A stretch of 64,000 bases of DNA from DASYPQ01 sp041488095 (GTDB lineage Bacteria > Planctomycetota > UBA1135 > GCA-002686595), in assembly GCA_041488095.1 (NCBI GenBank), contig JBGPOP010000001.1, forward strand, positions 124,001 through 188,000. The letters are read 5' to 3'. Positions within the stretch are counted from its first letter, which is position 1, and each line of letters opens with the position of its first letter. Shown piece by piece: positions 18,018-27,302 of the stretch. Below the pieces are notes generated by a model. It searched no databases. It was not told where the DNA came from and saw nothing but the letters and a program-made list of their open reading frames with translations. The position numbers and the translations under genes were made by a program.

Positions 18018-19256
18018 CTACTCGTTCGGATCCGGGATCGAGTCGGGCGGGAACAGCCGGTCGAGCTTCAGGAATCCGGTCAAGCCCTTGTGCAGCTCGC
18101 GGTATCCCCTTTCGTTCTCGATACACCAGTGCGGCTTCAGGAACAGGCCGAAGATCTCCGCGTCCGCGCGCCGGCGCTTCCTCTGCACCTGCGCCCGCCG
18201 ATTCATCCAGTGGTCCCATCGGCCCAGGAGGTCGTTGATCCCGATCAGGTCGGCAGCCGCCAGACGCCGCACGGGCACGTGCTCCCTGGCCTTCCGCAGG
18301 GCGCGATCGAAGAGCCGCCTCGCGCCGACGAGTGCTCCGCTCGAGGCCTCCTCGATCCGGAACGGCTTGTCGTCCCGGATCCCCGACGCGATCCACATCC
18401 GCCGCAGCGCCAGGGCGAAGAGCGGGCCGAGCATCGTCCCGAGGTTCTGGTCATCGTAGTTCTTGACGCAGGCGAGCAGCGGGTTCCTCACCTGCAGGAG
18501 GCGCACCATCTCGCGCGGCAGCCGCACGCTCGTGCTCGAGTGGTGGTGGTAGCACACGGCGCTCGGCACGTAGCGGCACTCGTGACCCTGGACCCACATC
18601 CGCCAGCCCAGGTCGACGTCCTCGTAGTAGGCGAAGAACTCCTCGTCGAAGCCCCCCACCTCCTCGAAGACCCGCGCGTCGATCGCCATGGCACCGCCAC
18701 AGGCGAACAGCGTCCTGCGCGGGACCTCGTGTTCGGGCCCGGGCTCCTCGAAGTAGCCGCGCTGGATCCCGATGCCGTGGAAGTTCATCCCGCCGCCGGC
18801 GGAATCCATCCTCTTGCCGTCCCAGGAGAGCATCTTCGCCGTCGTCGCCTGGCATTCGCGGCGCACGATCGGCCCGACGAGCTCCCGGAGCCACGTCGTC
18901 CCGACGCGCATGTCGTTGTTGAGGAAGACGAGCGCCTCGGGCCGCTTCGCCGCACGCGCGCCCTGGTTGCAGCCGACGCTGAAGCCGAGGTTCTTCTCGT
19001 TCTCGAGCAGCCGCACCCAGGCGTGCCTCTCGCGCATCTCTCGCGTCGAGCCGTCTTCCGATCCGTTGTCGACCAGGATCACCTCGAGCCGGTCCTTGGG
19101 GTAGTCGAGCGCGGCCAGGCTCTCGAAGCACGCCTGAAGGTGGCGTCGGCCGTTGAGGTTCAGGATCACGACCGCGGCGCGCGGCAGGTCGCGCTCGGGA
19201 ACCGGAGGGCCGGGCACGACAGCGAGCGCGTCGGGCCGCGTGGAGGGCGCGCTCAC
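18018..19256 (-). CDS. Family 2 glycosyltransferase
   Basis: A 412-residue GT-A-fold glycosyltransferase, probably cytoplasmic and acting on a surface polysaccharide or glycan. Seen: VILNLNGRRHL, the nucleotide-sugar segment VDNGSEDGS, the metal-binding NND in FLNNDMRVG, and FAYYEDVDLGWR, a pattern of rhamnosyl-/GlcNAc-type GT2 enzymes. The C-terminal 130 residues contain hydrophobic, amphipathic stretches that may associate with the membrane. The GTG start overlaps the TGA of the upstream gene in GTGA, so the two are translationally coupled. Donor and acceptor sugars cannot be predicted. Confidence 0.87.
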   Translation of the reverse strand: MSAPSTRPDALAVVPGPPVPERDLPRAAVVILNLNGRRHLQACFESLAALDYPKDRLEVILVDNGSEDGSTREMRERHAWVRLLENEKNLGFSVGCNQGARAAKRPEALVFLNNDMRVGTTWLRELVGPIVRRECQATTAKMLSWDGKRMDSAGGGMNFHGIGIQRGYFEEPGPEHEVPRRTLFACGGAMAIDARVFEEVGGFDEEFFAYYEDVDLGWRMWVQGHECRYVPSAVCYHHHSSTSVRLPREMVRLLQVRNPLLACVKNYDDQNLGTMLGPLFALALRRMWIASGIRDDKPFRIEEASSGALVGARRLFDRALRKAREHVPVRRLAAADLIGINDLLGRWDHWMNRRAQVQRKRRRADAEIFGLFLKPHWCIENERGYRELHKGLTGFLKLDRLFPPDSIPDPNE

Positions 19257-21802
19257 GCGCACGCTCCCGGCTTCTCGCGGCCCTGGGGTCGCGTGAGCAC
19301 CGTGACGCGCTTCAACCGCATGTTCACCTGGCCGCACTCGAGACGCAGGCGCCGCGCTCCGCGCGCCATCTCCACCGGCAGCCTGGCCTCGCGCGTCTCG
19401 TCCTTCCCCGAGGCGTGGAACGTCGTGAACATCCCGATCTCGACGCCGTCGACGAGCGCGCGGCCGCCGAGCAGCACGTCCGGCTCGGACCCCAGCGCGA
19501 ACTGCTCGACCAGGATCGTCCTCGGGCCCCAGCCCGCTTCCGCCAGGTCGAATTCGACGGCCCCTGTCGGGGGTCGCAGGAGCAGCATTTCGGGGCCTTG
19601 CTGCTCGACCGACCCCTCGCGCGCGCAGGTCTCGACTCCGGTGCGATCGAAGAGCAGGCGCGGCTTGCCTCGGCCGGGCGCCTCGCGGTCGAGGCAGCAC
19701 AGCGCGCGGTAGCGAACCTCCGTCACCACCGCGTCCTCCTCGATGGTCTTCACGCGGGGGAAGTCGCGCGACAGGCGCTCGATCAGGTCGGGCTCGTCGA
19801 GGAAGCGCCTCATCTTGGCCGCCAGGTCGGCATCGTCGCCGGCCGAGAAGTGGAGCCCGTCGACGCCGTCGCGGACGAACTCGGCCATCCCGCCGATCCC
19901 GCTTGCCAGGACCGGCGTCCGAGCCAGGAACGCCTCGTGGATGGTGATGGGCGAGTTCTCCCACCACAAGGAGGGCACGACCAGCACGTCGATCGAGGAG
20001 TAGACCTCGGAGAGGCGGTCGTTGTCGAACCTCCCGTGGAAGACGACGTTCGAGCCGGCCAGTCGCTCGAGCGCCGCGTGGTGGGGATCGCTGGTCGGCC
20101 GGAAGTCCCCGTGGATGTTCAGGACCGCGGGCAGGCCCGAAAGACGTCTCATCGCCTTGAGCATGACCTCGCCGCCCTTGTACCACACCAGCGAGCCGAC
20201 GAAGCCGAAGCGCACGCGTCCCTCCGGGTCGGGGCTCTTCGCCCTGGCGAGCACGTGGTCGGTGCGCATCCCGTTGTCGGAGAAGAGGAAGGTGCCGGGG
20301 TCGAAGCCGGCGGTGTCGACCAATTTTTTCCGCAAGAATCGGCTCGGGCTGATGCGCAGGTCGACGGTCCGGTAGGCTCCCGTGACGCGGGTCTGTCGCG
20401 CGCGAATGTCGGCGTAGCCCTCGAAGAGGCGGGCCAGCTTCTCGGGCAGGACCCGCCCGTGCCGCGATCCAGCCGCCAGCTCGTCGAGCAGCGGTCCAGC
20501 GGTCGCATCGAGCCGCGAGAGCGCCGGGATCCGGGAGAGATTCCGCTCCTTGACGCACAGCAGGCACCCGCTGCCCATGTTCTGCACACAGCGCACGCCG
20601 TCGGGGCGGATGAGCTGCACGCGTGCGCAGATCGCCCAGTAGTCGTGGCACGTGATCAGGGTCGCCAAGCCCAGGTCGCGAGCCGCGTCGACGAGTCCGA
20701 CCGAGAGGTGGATCAGGTGCATGAAATGCACCAGGTCGAAGTCCTCGTTCTCCAGGACGCAGCGGAAGATGCTCTCCGCCAGGGGCTGGTCGTAGCTCTG
20801 GGCGAGTCGCTGGTGCTCCAGCCGGTGGACCATGCGGATCACACGCAGGCCCTGGAAATCGCCCTCGTCCAGGCTGAACTCGGGCGGGCCGCCTGCGGCG
20901 ACGCCGCGTTCCGCCGGCGCACGCGTAAGGATCGTGACGCGGTGCCCGCGCCTCTGCATCTCCTTGGCGAGGTTCAGGGTGTACACCTCGGTCCCGGCCC
21001 ACGTGTCCGGCGGAAAGCCGTGCACGACGTAGAGGATCGAGAGATCCTTGCGGCCGAGCATGCGCGTCGGCGCGAACCGCGCTTCGTCCTGCGGGCGCTC
21101 GAACGCCTCCCCCGGAGCCTCGTCGGGGGCGCTCGCGACAGCCGCCCGGGGGTTGTGAACGATCGAGCGGCCCGACTCGAGCAGAGCTCGAGCGATGAGA
21201 TCGGCCCCGCCGTACCGCGTGCGAGGAAAGGGATGGCGCTCCCACGACTCGCGACGGATGGCGAAGGCCGGACCGTGGAGGGCGAGGAGAGGCCGCTTCT
21301 CCTCGGTGGATAGGCGCTCGTACGCCCGCCGATCGGGGACCACGACCACGCGCCGCGCGTGCGCTCGCCGGATCCCGACCGCGCCGAGCAGGCGCTCGAC
21401 GAAGCTCGCCTGGAGTCCGGGCACACCCAGGCAGGAGACCGCGCCCACTTTCGGGTTGTCGAAGTCCTTCAGGAGCGTCCGCAGCCAGCGGTTGGACAGC
21501 GGTGCGGAGTCCCCCGCCAGGAACACGAGCACCTCGCCGCGGGAGAACGCCGCCAGGAGGTTGGCTTCGTCCCCGAGGTCGAGCTCGTTCGGATCGACCC
21601 GCCGGACCTCCAGGGGAACGGGGAAGAGCGGGCGCCACCGCTCCAGGATCTCGCGCGTTCCGTCCGCCGATCCGGCGTCGAGGGCCAGGACGTCCCACGG
21701 GATCCTGAGCTCCTGTTCCGCCAGGGAGGACAGGACCCGCTCGAGGACCCGCGCACCCGGACGGGTCGAGAGGAGCACGGATGCGGATCGGACGGAGGGC
21801 AT
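19253..21802 (-). CDS. GT2-GT4 fusion glycosyltransferase with C-terminal extension
   Basis: An 849-residue two-domain enzyme. Residues 1 to about 235 are a GT2-like domain (DAGSADGT, AGDSAPLS), although the usual DxD is degraded. About 260-680 is a GT4, GT-B-fold domain beginning LSILYVVHGFPPDTWAGTE and containing RFGFVGSLVWYKGG and the donor-site EAFLARTPVLASGIGGMAEF. From about 690 a 150-residue extension without a recognised fold follows; the neighbouring paralogue lacks it. CxxC-like cysteines occur in the middle (GCLLCVKE). ATG 21802 is taken as start; a TTG four codons earlier with GGAGA is possible. Two different sugar transfers by one protein are inferred. Confidence 0.85.
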   Translation of the reverse strand: MPSVRSASVLLSTRPGARVLERVLSSLAEQELRIPWDVLALDAGSADGTREILERWRPLFPVPLEVRRVDPNELDLGDEANLLAAFSRGEVLVFLAGDSAPLSNRWLRTLLKDFDNPKVGAVSCLGVPGLQASFVERLLGAVGIRRAHARRVVVVPDRRAYERLSTEEKRPLLALHGPAFAIRRESWERHPFPRTRYGGADLIARALLESGRSIVHNPRAAVASAPDEAPGEAFERPQDEARFAPTRMLGRKDLSILYVVHGFPPDTWAGTEVYTLNLAKEMQRRGHRVTILTRAPAERGVAAGGPPEFSLDEGDFQGLRVIRMVHRLEHQRLAQSYDQPLAESIFRCVLENEDFDLVHFMHLIHLSVGLVDAARDLGLATLITCHDYWAICARVQLIRPDGVRCVQNMGSGCLLCVKERNLSRIPALSRLDATAGPLLDELAAGSRHGRVLPEKLARLFEGYADIRARQTRVTGAYRTVDLRISPSRFLRKKLVDTAGFDPGTFLFSDNGMRTDHVLARAKSPDPEGRVRFGFVGSLVWYKGGEVMLKAMRRLSGLPAVLNIHGDFRPTSDPHHAALERLAGSNVVFHGRFDNDRLSEVYSSIDVLVVPSLWWENSPITIHEAFLARTPVLASGIGGMAEFVRDGVDGLHFSAGDDADLAAKMRRFLDEPDLIERLSRDFPRVKTIEEDAVVTEVRYRALCCLDREAPGRGKPRLLFDRTGVETCAREGSVEQQGPEMLLLRPPTGAVEFDLAEAGWGPRTILVEQFALGSEPDVLLGGRALVDGVEIGMFTTFHASGKDETREARLPVEMARGARRLRLECGQVNMRLKRVTVLTRPQGREKPGACA

Positions 21803-21827
21803 GCCTCGCAACAAGCCGTCTCCGAGG

Positions 21828-24197
21828 TTACCCGTCGCGCCGGCGGCAGGCGAGCGCCCGGTAGTGGTACTCCATCTCGCTCGCGTTCTCTTCGATCGAC
21901 TTGACGGCCGAGGGGCTCGTGCAGAGGCGCGAGGCGAGGCCGGGCTCCTCGACGAAGCGCCGGAGGACGCGCGCGAGATCGGCGGGATCGCCGACCCGGA
22001 AATGCAGGCCCGAGACTCCGTCCTCCACGAGCTCGGCCATTCCGCCGATCCCGCTCGCGACGACCGGCGTCCGGGTCAGGAACGCCTCGTGGATCGTGAT
22101 GGGCGAGTTCTCGTACCAGATCGAGGGCACGACGAGCACGTCGATCTCCGCGTACACCTCCCGCACCCGCTCGTTGTTGAATCCTCCCCGGAAGACGACG
22201 TTGCCCGCCCGCGCCAGTTCCGAGAGCTTGGCGTGGTGGGCGTCGGAGGAGGGCTGGAAATCGCCGAAGACCTGGAGGACGACGGGCAGCCCGGCCAGGC
22301 GGTTCATGGCCTCGACCAGGACGTCGACGCCCTTGTACCAGACCAGCGTTCCGACGAAGCCGAAGCGCAGCCGGCCTTGCGGATCGGTTCGCTTCTCGAC
22401 GTCGCGCAGGGGCGCGGTCGCGATCCCGTAATCGGAATAGACCACCCGGCGCTCCTCGAACCGCCCGGTCGCGAGCATCTTCTCTCGCAGGAAGCGGCTG
22501 GGTGCGATCAGGAGATCGGCCTCTGCAAAGCAGCCGAGCACGTAGGGCTGACGCTCCTCGACGCCCTTCCACGCGACGACCAGCCTCCGCAGCTTTTCGC
22601 GTCGCGGGCCGAGGTGGCGCTCGATCCTCCGGCTCTTCACCTCCGGCAGCGAGCAGGCTGCGGCCGCGGCGGCGACGAGCGGACGCGCCGCGGGGAGGAG
22701 GCGCCGCGCGCTCGGGATGCCGGCGAACCGGTTCGTGCGCACGCACAAGAGACACCCCATCTCCTGGTTCTCCTCGCAGCGCTCGCCGTCGGGCCGGATG
22801 AGCTGGACGCGCGCGCACAAGGCCCAGTAGTCGTTGCAGGTGATCAGGGTGGCCAGGCCGGCCTCGCGCGCGATCGGCACGATCCCGGCCGAGAAGTGCA
22901 ACAGGTGCTGGAAGTGGACGACGTCCGGCTTCTCGCGCGCGAGCACCGAACGGAAGACCTCCTCGGCGCGCGGGTGCCGATAGCTGTCGCGCAGGGTCGT
23001 GTGGGCGATGCGGTGCGTCATGCGGATCACGCGCAGGCCCTGGAACGAGCCTGCCTGCACGCTGAAGTCCTCGGGTCCGCCCTCCGCGACGCTGCGTGAA
23101 GCCGGGGTGCGCGCCAGGATCGCGACGCGGTGCCCGCGTCGCTGCATCTCGCTGGCCAGGTTCAGCGTGTAGACCTCGGTGCCCGCCCAGGTGTCCGGCG
23201 GGAAGCCGTGGACGACGTAGAGGATCGAGAGGTCCTTCTTCGCGAGCAAGCGCGTGCGCGGGTGCCGGATCTCCGTGAGCCCGCCCTCGTGGAGTCCTTC
23301 GAAGGCCGCCGTGCGGAGTCGCGCGGCGCGGAGGAGCTCGGCTCCGTAGCGCACGTCGTCGAGCCCGGCGGCGTGGAGCGCCGCGCGATCCGCCTCGAGC
23401 TGCCGCTCCGCGAGCGCGCGCGCGTCCGAGCGCGAGGCGACGCAGGTGCGCCCCAGCCACTCGGCGTTGAAGCGCCCGTCGATTCGCGCGCGTTCGCGCA
23501 TCTCCTCGGGGGTGTAGTCGTGGCTGTGCTCGACGGTCGCCGCGGCGTCGTAGACCACGGTGTACCCCGACTCGAGGAGCGCGCGGGCCAGGAGGATGTC
23601 CTCGCCGAAGGAGGTGCGCGGGAAGGGGTGCAGCTCCCACAGTTCGCGCCGCACGGCCGAGGCGACGTCGTTGAAGTTGTAGAGCAGGCGCTTCTCGTGC
23701 GGGGTCTTCAGCGCATGGGCCGCCGCATCGTCGATGCGCACCTCGCGCCGTCCGGGCGCGTAGCCCGGGTCGTTCGCGCTGAAGATGCGGGTCAGGAGGT
23801 CGGCGTCGGAGCGCGGCACGTTGCGGCAGTACGCCGCGGCGACATGCGGGTCGTCGAAGTTCGAGACGAGCGTGGCGAGCCAGCGCTCCGAGGTCGCGAT
23901 CGCATCCTGGGTCAGGAAGACCAGCAAGTCGCCCGCGCTCCTCGCGGCGAGCAGGTTGCGCGTGTCGCCGTGGTCGAACTCGACCGGGTGGATGCGCGCG
24001 CGCCGGAAGGGCACGTGGAAGCGCTCGGACACCCGCCCGAGGAGCTCCCAGGTGCCGTCGGCTGACCCGGAGTCGATCGCCAGGAAGTCCCAGGGGAGGT
24101 CGATCCGCTGGCGCGAGAGCGCGTCGAGCGACCGCTCGAGGAACCCGATCCCCTGCCAGGTCGGCATGAGCACGGACACGGAGCGGATCGGGCGCAT
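21828..24197 (-). CDS. GT2-GT4 fusion glycosyltransferase (tandem paralogue)
   Basis: A 789-residue paralogue of the downstream fusion. The GT2 domain (1 to about 250) has DSGSADGT, LTQDAIA and FGEDILLARALLESG, so its catalytic residues look better kept than in the neighbour. A linker of about 80 residues leads to the GT4 domain (about 330-780), which begins with the same LSILYVVHGFPPDTWAGTE and includes RFGFVGTLVWYKGVDV and EAFLTRTPVVASGIGGMAEL. It ends 25 bp before the next gene. The two copies share the GT4 half much more closely than the GT2 half, which suggests duplication followed by divergence of the first domain. Confidence 0.87.
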   Translation of the reverse strand: MRPIRSVSVLMPTWQGIGFLERSLDALSRQRIDLPWDFLAIDSGSADGTWELLGRVSERFHVPFRRARIHPVEFDHGDTRNLLAARSAGDLLVFLTQDAIATSERWLATLVSNFDDPHVAAAYCRNVPRSDADLLTRIFSANDPGYAPGRREVRIDDAAAHALKTPHEKRLLYNFNDVASAVRRELWELHPFPRTSFGEDILLARALLESGYTVVYDAAATVEHSHDYTPEEMRERARIDGRFNAEWLGRTCVASRSDARALAERQLEADRAALHAAGLDDVRYGAELLRAARLRTAAFEGLHEGGLTEIRHPRTRLLAKKDLSILYVVHGFPPDTWAGTEVYTLNLASEMQRRGHRVAILARTPASRSVAEGGPEDFSVQAGSFQGLRVIRMTHRIAHTTLRDSYRHPRAEEVFRSVLAREKPDVVHFQHLLHFSAGIVPIAREAGLATLITCNDYWALCARVQLIRPDGERCEENQEMGCLLCVRTNRFAGIPSARRLLPAARPLVAAAAAACSLPEVKSRRIERHLGPRREKLRRLVVAWKGVEERQPYVLGCFAEADLLIAPSRFLREKMLATGRFEERRVVYSDYGIATAPLRDVEKRTDPQGRLRFGFVGTLVWYKGVDVLVEAMNRLAGLPVVLQVFGDFQPSSDAHHAKLSELARAGNVVFRGGFNNERVREVYAEIDVLVVPSIWYENSPITIHEAFLTRTPVVASGIGGMAELVEDGVSGLHFRVGDPADLARVLRRFVEEPGLASRLCTSPSAVKSIEENASEMEYHYRALACRRRDG

Positions 24198-24243
24198 TGC
24201 GAGGAGCGGGATTATCGACGTGCGGACGAGCGCAGTCGAGCGA

Positions 24244-25134
24244 CTATCCTCGGCTTCCGGAGTACTGCCCGAGCACCTGGGCGGCGCGCAGGAACGGCGA
24301 ACGCAGGAGATGTGCCGCGCCGCCGTGCCGCACGACGTAGCGCCAGTCCTCCCTCACCTCGTACGCGATGCCGCGCGCGACCGAACCCAGGCTCGGGCGG
24401 ATCCTGCGGCCGAAGACCTCGCGGTGGAAGGCGGCGTCGACACGATAGCGCTCGTAGGCGCTCCTCGGGGTGTAGCGGTGCGAATGGAAAACCACCGCGC
24501 GGGGCTCGAAGCGGATCTTCCAGCCGGCTTCCAGAGCGCGCGCCGCCCAGGCTGCGTCCTCGCCGAACTCGACGTCGGGGAAAGGGATCTTCTCGAGCAC
24601 GGACCGTCGGATGGCGCTCGCGACGTTGTTGAAGGCGGCCAGCCGCGTGCGCGCCGCCGGATCGAGCGCCGCGAGGCTCGCGCCCCGATCGAGGCCGCGT
24701 GTCTCGCCCTTCTCACCCGCTTCGGGCGCTGAGAGCACGGTCCGCGCGGTCAACGGATCGTCGTCCTCGTGGGGCAGGACGCGCGCGTAGGCACCGCCGA
24801 CGGAGGGATCGTCGAAGGCGGCCGACAGGGCGGAGAGGAACCCGGCATCCCTCGGGCACGCGTCCTGCGAGAGGAAGACGAGGAGCTCCCCCCGCGCCTC
24901 GCTCGCGAGCCGGTTGCGAGTCGCCCCGTGGCGGAACTCCGAGGGCTCGATCCTCGTCACCGTCGCGCCGGCCTTCTCGAGCAGCTCGCGCGTGCGGTCG
25001 GTCGAGCCCGAATCGATCGCGCGGATCTCGAAGCCGCCCGCGATCTCCTGTCGCGCGAGCACCGGGAGCAGCCGTGCCAGGTGCGGCTCGCCGTTCAGGG
25101 TCGGCAAGAGGATCGAGACGCGAAGTTGGGCCAT
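24244..25134 (-). CDS. Family 2 glycosyltransferase, rhamnosyltransferase-like
   Basis: A 296-residue single-domain GT2 enzyme. Seen: SILLPTLNG at the start, DSGSTDRT, the HGATRN segment typical of rhamnosyltransferase-like members, LSQDACP in the DxD position, and FGEDAAWAARALEAGW with the catalytic base region. It resembles the GT2 halves of the two fusion proteins downstream and may be what they evolved from, or their detached counterpart. It is first in a run of four glycosyltransferase genes on the same strand. The product, probably an exopolysaccharide or O-antigen-like glycan, is not predictable. Confidence 0.87.
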   Translation of the reverse strand: MAQLRVSILLPTLNGEPHLARLLPVLARQEIAGGFEIRAIDSGSTDRTRELLEKAGATVTRIEPSEFRHGATRNRLASEARGELLVFLSQDACPRDAGFLSALSAAFDDPSVGGAYARVLPHEDDDPLTARTVLSAPEAGEKGETRGLDRGASLAALDPAARTRLAAFNNVASAIRRSVLEKIPFPDVEFGEDAAWAARALEAGWKIRFEPRAVVFHSHRYTPRSAYERYRVDAAFHREVFGRRIRPSLGSVARGIAYEVREDWRYVVRHGGAAHLLRSPFLRAAQVLGQYSGSRG

Positions 25135-25174
25135 GGCGCTGCCGGCTCCGGCCCTAGCGGTTCGACAAGAGGCC

Positions 25175-27298
25175 TCAGCCCTTCTTCGCGTCGGCCGCGC
25201 CGCGCCACATCAGGAAACCGAGCAACGCCAGCACGGCCACGCCGAACAGGTCGCTGTCGGGGAGGCCGAAGGGCAAGTGGCGCAGCAGGGCGACCTGCGG
25301 GTGGTAGCCGCTGTCGCGGTCGAAGCCCGGCAGGAAGCCGAGCATCGCCGCGGCGATCCCGAGGATCGAAGCGCCGGCGATCAGCCCCGAGCAGTACAGG
25401 ATTCCCTGCGGCTCGTCCTCGGCATCGGGCTCGCGCCGGTAGACCGTGTCCGCGATCTTGCGCACGAGGCCGCCCAGGAACACGGGCATGGTCGACGAGA
25501 GCGGCAGGTACACGCCGACGGCGAAGGTCAGCGATCGGAAGCCCAAGAGCTCGATGAACACCGCGATCGCCGCGCCGATCAGGATCAGGTTCCACGGCAG
25601 CTTGTGCGTCAGGAGGCCGTCGATCACGACCGACATGAGCTTCGCCTGCGGCGCCTGCAAGCGGCCCGCTCCGATCCCGTCCTCGCGCAGCCAGCGCGCC
25701 TGCCGGCTCTTCGCGTCGACGAGGTAGGTCCCCGCGGCCTGGCCCTGCGGCAGGTCCTCGCGCGTCAGGCGGACGAACTGATACTCCTGCTTGTCGGTGA
25801 GCCCCTGCACCGCTTCGCCGCGCGCGAGCGCTGCCTCGGCCACGGCGAAGGGCTGCTCGATCTTGATCTCGCGGGTCTCGGCGAGGTTCAGGAGATAGGC
25901 CGTCCATCCCACCGCCAGCACGGACGTCAGCACGCCGATCAGGAGCGCGCCCTGCTGCTTGACCGGCGTCGAGCCGACCAGGAAGCCGGTCTTCAGGTCC
26001 TGCGAGCACGTCCCTGCGTTGCTGATCGCGATGCACACGATCGCCCCGATCATCAAGGCTCTCCGGCTGTACTCGGCGCCCTCCCACCCGATGAGCAGGA
26101 AGACCCCGCACGTCGCCATGAGCACGCCGATCGTCATGCCCGAGAGCGGGCAGGAGGACGAGCCGACTTCGCCCGTGATCCGCGAGGAGACGACCGAGAA
26201 CAGGAATCCCAGGAAAAGGATCAGGACCGCGCCGAGGAGGTTCACGTGGAACGCGGGCACGGCCCAGATGAAGGCGATGATGAAGAGCGCGCCGAAGGCG
26301 AGGATCGGGACGGGCGTGTCGCGGTCCGTGCGCAGCACCGAGGCGCCGCCCGCTCCTCCGCCGAGCAACCCCTTGGCCGAGGCGCGGATCGACGAGGCGA
26401 TCGAGGGCAGCGCGCGAGCGAGCGCGAAGATCCCGCCTGCGGCGACGGCCCCCGCGCCGATGTGCTTGACGTAGTTCGCCCAGATCGAGCTCGAAGAGAA
26501 GTCGGTCGTCATCTTCTGGATGAGGATCGTCCCAGGTTCCAGCGGGTGTTCGAGTCCTGCGCCGAACAACAGGATGGTCGGGACGAGGATCAGCGAGGCG
26601 AGCAGGCTCCCCGCGACCATCATCAAGGACGTCCGGTAGCCGATGATGTAGCCGACGCCGAGCAGCTCCGGCGCGACGTCGCTGGCGAGCGACGCGCCCT
26701 TGAAGAAGCTGAGCGGGTACGCGACCGTCGCCTTGGCGCCGCCGAGAAGGGCCTGGAAGGCCTTGAAGGCCGCGCCGACTCCGAGGCCGACGAAGACCTT
26801 CGTCGCCGAGGTCCCGCCCTTCTCGCCGGCCTGCAGGATCTCCGCGCAGGCCTTGCCCTCGGGGTAGCGCAGCACCCCGTGCTCCTTGACGATCAGGTAG
26901 CGTCGCAGCGGCACCATCATCAGCACGCCGAGCATCCCGCCCGTCAGCGCGATCAACGTCGTCAGCCCGACGTGCAGCGGGTACCCGAGGAAGATGAGCG
27001 CCGGCACGCTGAACACGACCGCCGCCGCGACCGACTCGCCCGCCGAGCCGGTGGTCTGGACGATGTTGTGCTCGAGGATCGCGCGCTCGCCGTGCTTCCG
27101 ACGGATCGCCCAGATCGCGAGCACCGCGATCGGCACCGAGGCCGAAGTCGTCAGGCCCACGCGCAGCGCCAGGTACGTCGACGCCGCGCCGAACACGACC
27201 CCGAGCACCGCGCCCAGCGCCAGCGCCCGGAACGTCAGCTCGGGCGGGTTCTCCTCCGGCGCGACGTAGGGCCGGAAGCTCTGCGCTTCGGCGGCGAT
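25175..27298 (-). CDS. OPT-family oligopeptide/metal-chelate transporter (apparent ATC start)
   Basis: About 707 residues, with some 14 hydrophobic segments of the OPT family, which import oligopeptides or metal chelates. Motifs include NIVQTTGSAGESVA, KEHGVLRYPEG-x-ACAEIL, and TGFLVGSTPVKQQ. The homologous N-terminus (FRPYVAPEENPPELTFRAL) continues about 30 codons upstream of the first ordinary start codon (GTG 27208), up to an ATC at 27296-27298 with GGAG correctly spaced in front, 4 bp after the upstream stop. Either ATC is the start or an ATG has been altered. Compared with its neighbour it has an extra soluble loop of about 60 residues between two membrane segments (near 25680-25870). 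Confidence 0.85.
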   Translation of the reverse strand: MAAEAQSFRPYVAPEENPPELTFRALALGAVLGVVFGAASTYLALRVGLTTSASVPIAVLAIWAIRRKHGERAILEHNIVQTTGSAGESVAAAVVFSVPALIFLGYPLHVGLTTLIALTGGMLGVLMMVPLRRYLIVKEHGVLRYPEGKACAEILQAGEKGGTSATKVFVGLGVGAAFKAFQALLGGAKATVAYPLSFFKGASLASDVAPELLGVGYIIGYRTSLMMVAGSLLASLILVPTILLFGAGLEHPLEPGTILIQKMTTDFSSSSIWANYVKHIGAGAVAAGGIFALARALPSIASSIRASAKGLLGGGAGGASVLRTDRDTPVPILAFGALFIIAFIWAVPAFHVNLLGAVLILFLGFLFSVVSSRITGEVGSSSCPLSGMTIGVLMATCGVFLLIGWEGAEYSRRALMIGAIVCIAISNAGTCSQDLKTGFLVGSTPVKQQGALLIGVLTSVLAVGWTAYLLNLAETREIKIEQPFAVAEAALARGEAVQGLTDKQEYQFVRLTREDLPQGQAAGTYLVDAKSRQARWLREDGIGAGRLQAPQAKLMSVVIDGLLTHKLPWNLILIGAAIAVFIELLGFRSLTFAVGVYLPLSSTMPVFLGGLVRKIADTVYRREPDAEDEPQGILYCSGLIAGASILGIAAAMLGFLPGFDRDSGYHPQVALLRHLPFGLPDSDLFGVAVLALLGFLMWRGAADAKKG

Positions 27299-27302
27299 GG
27301 CC

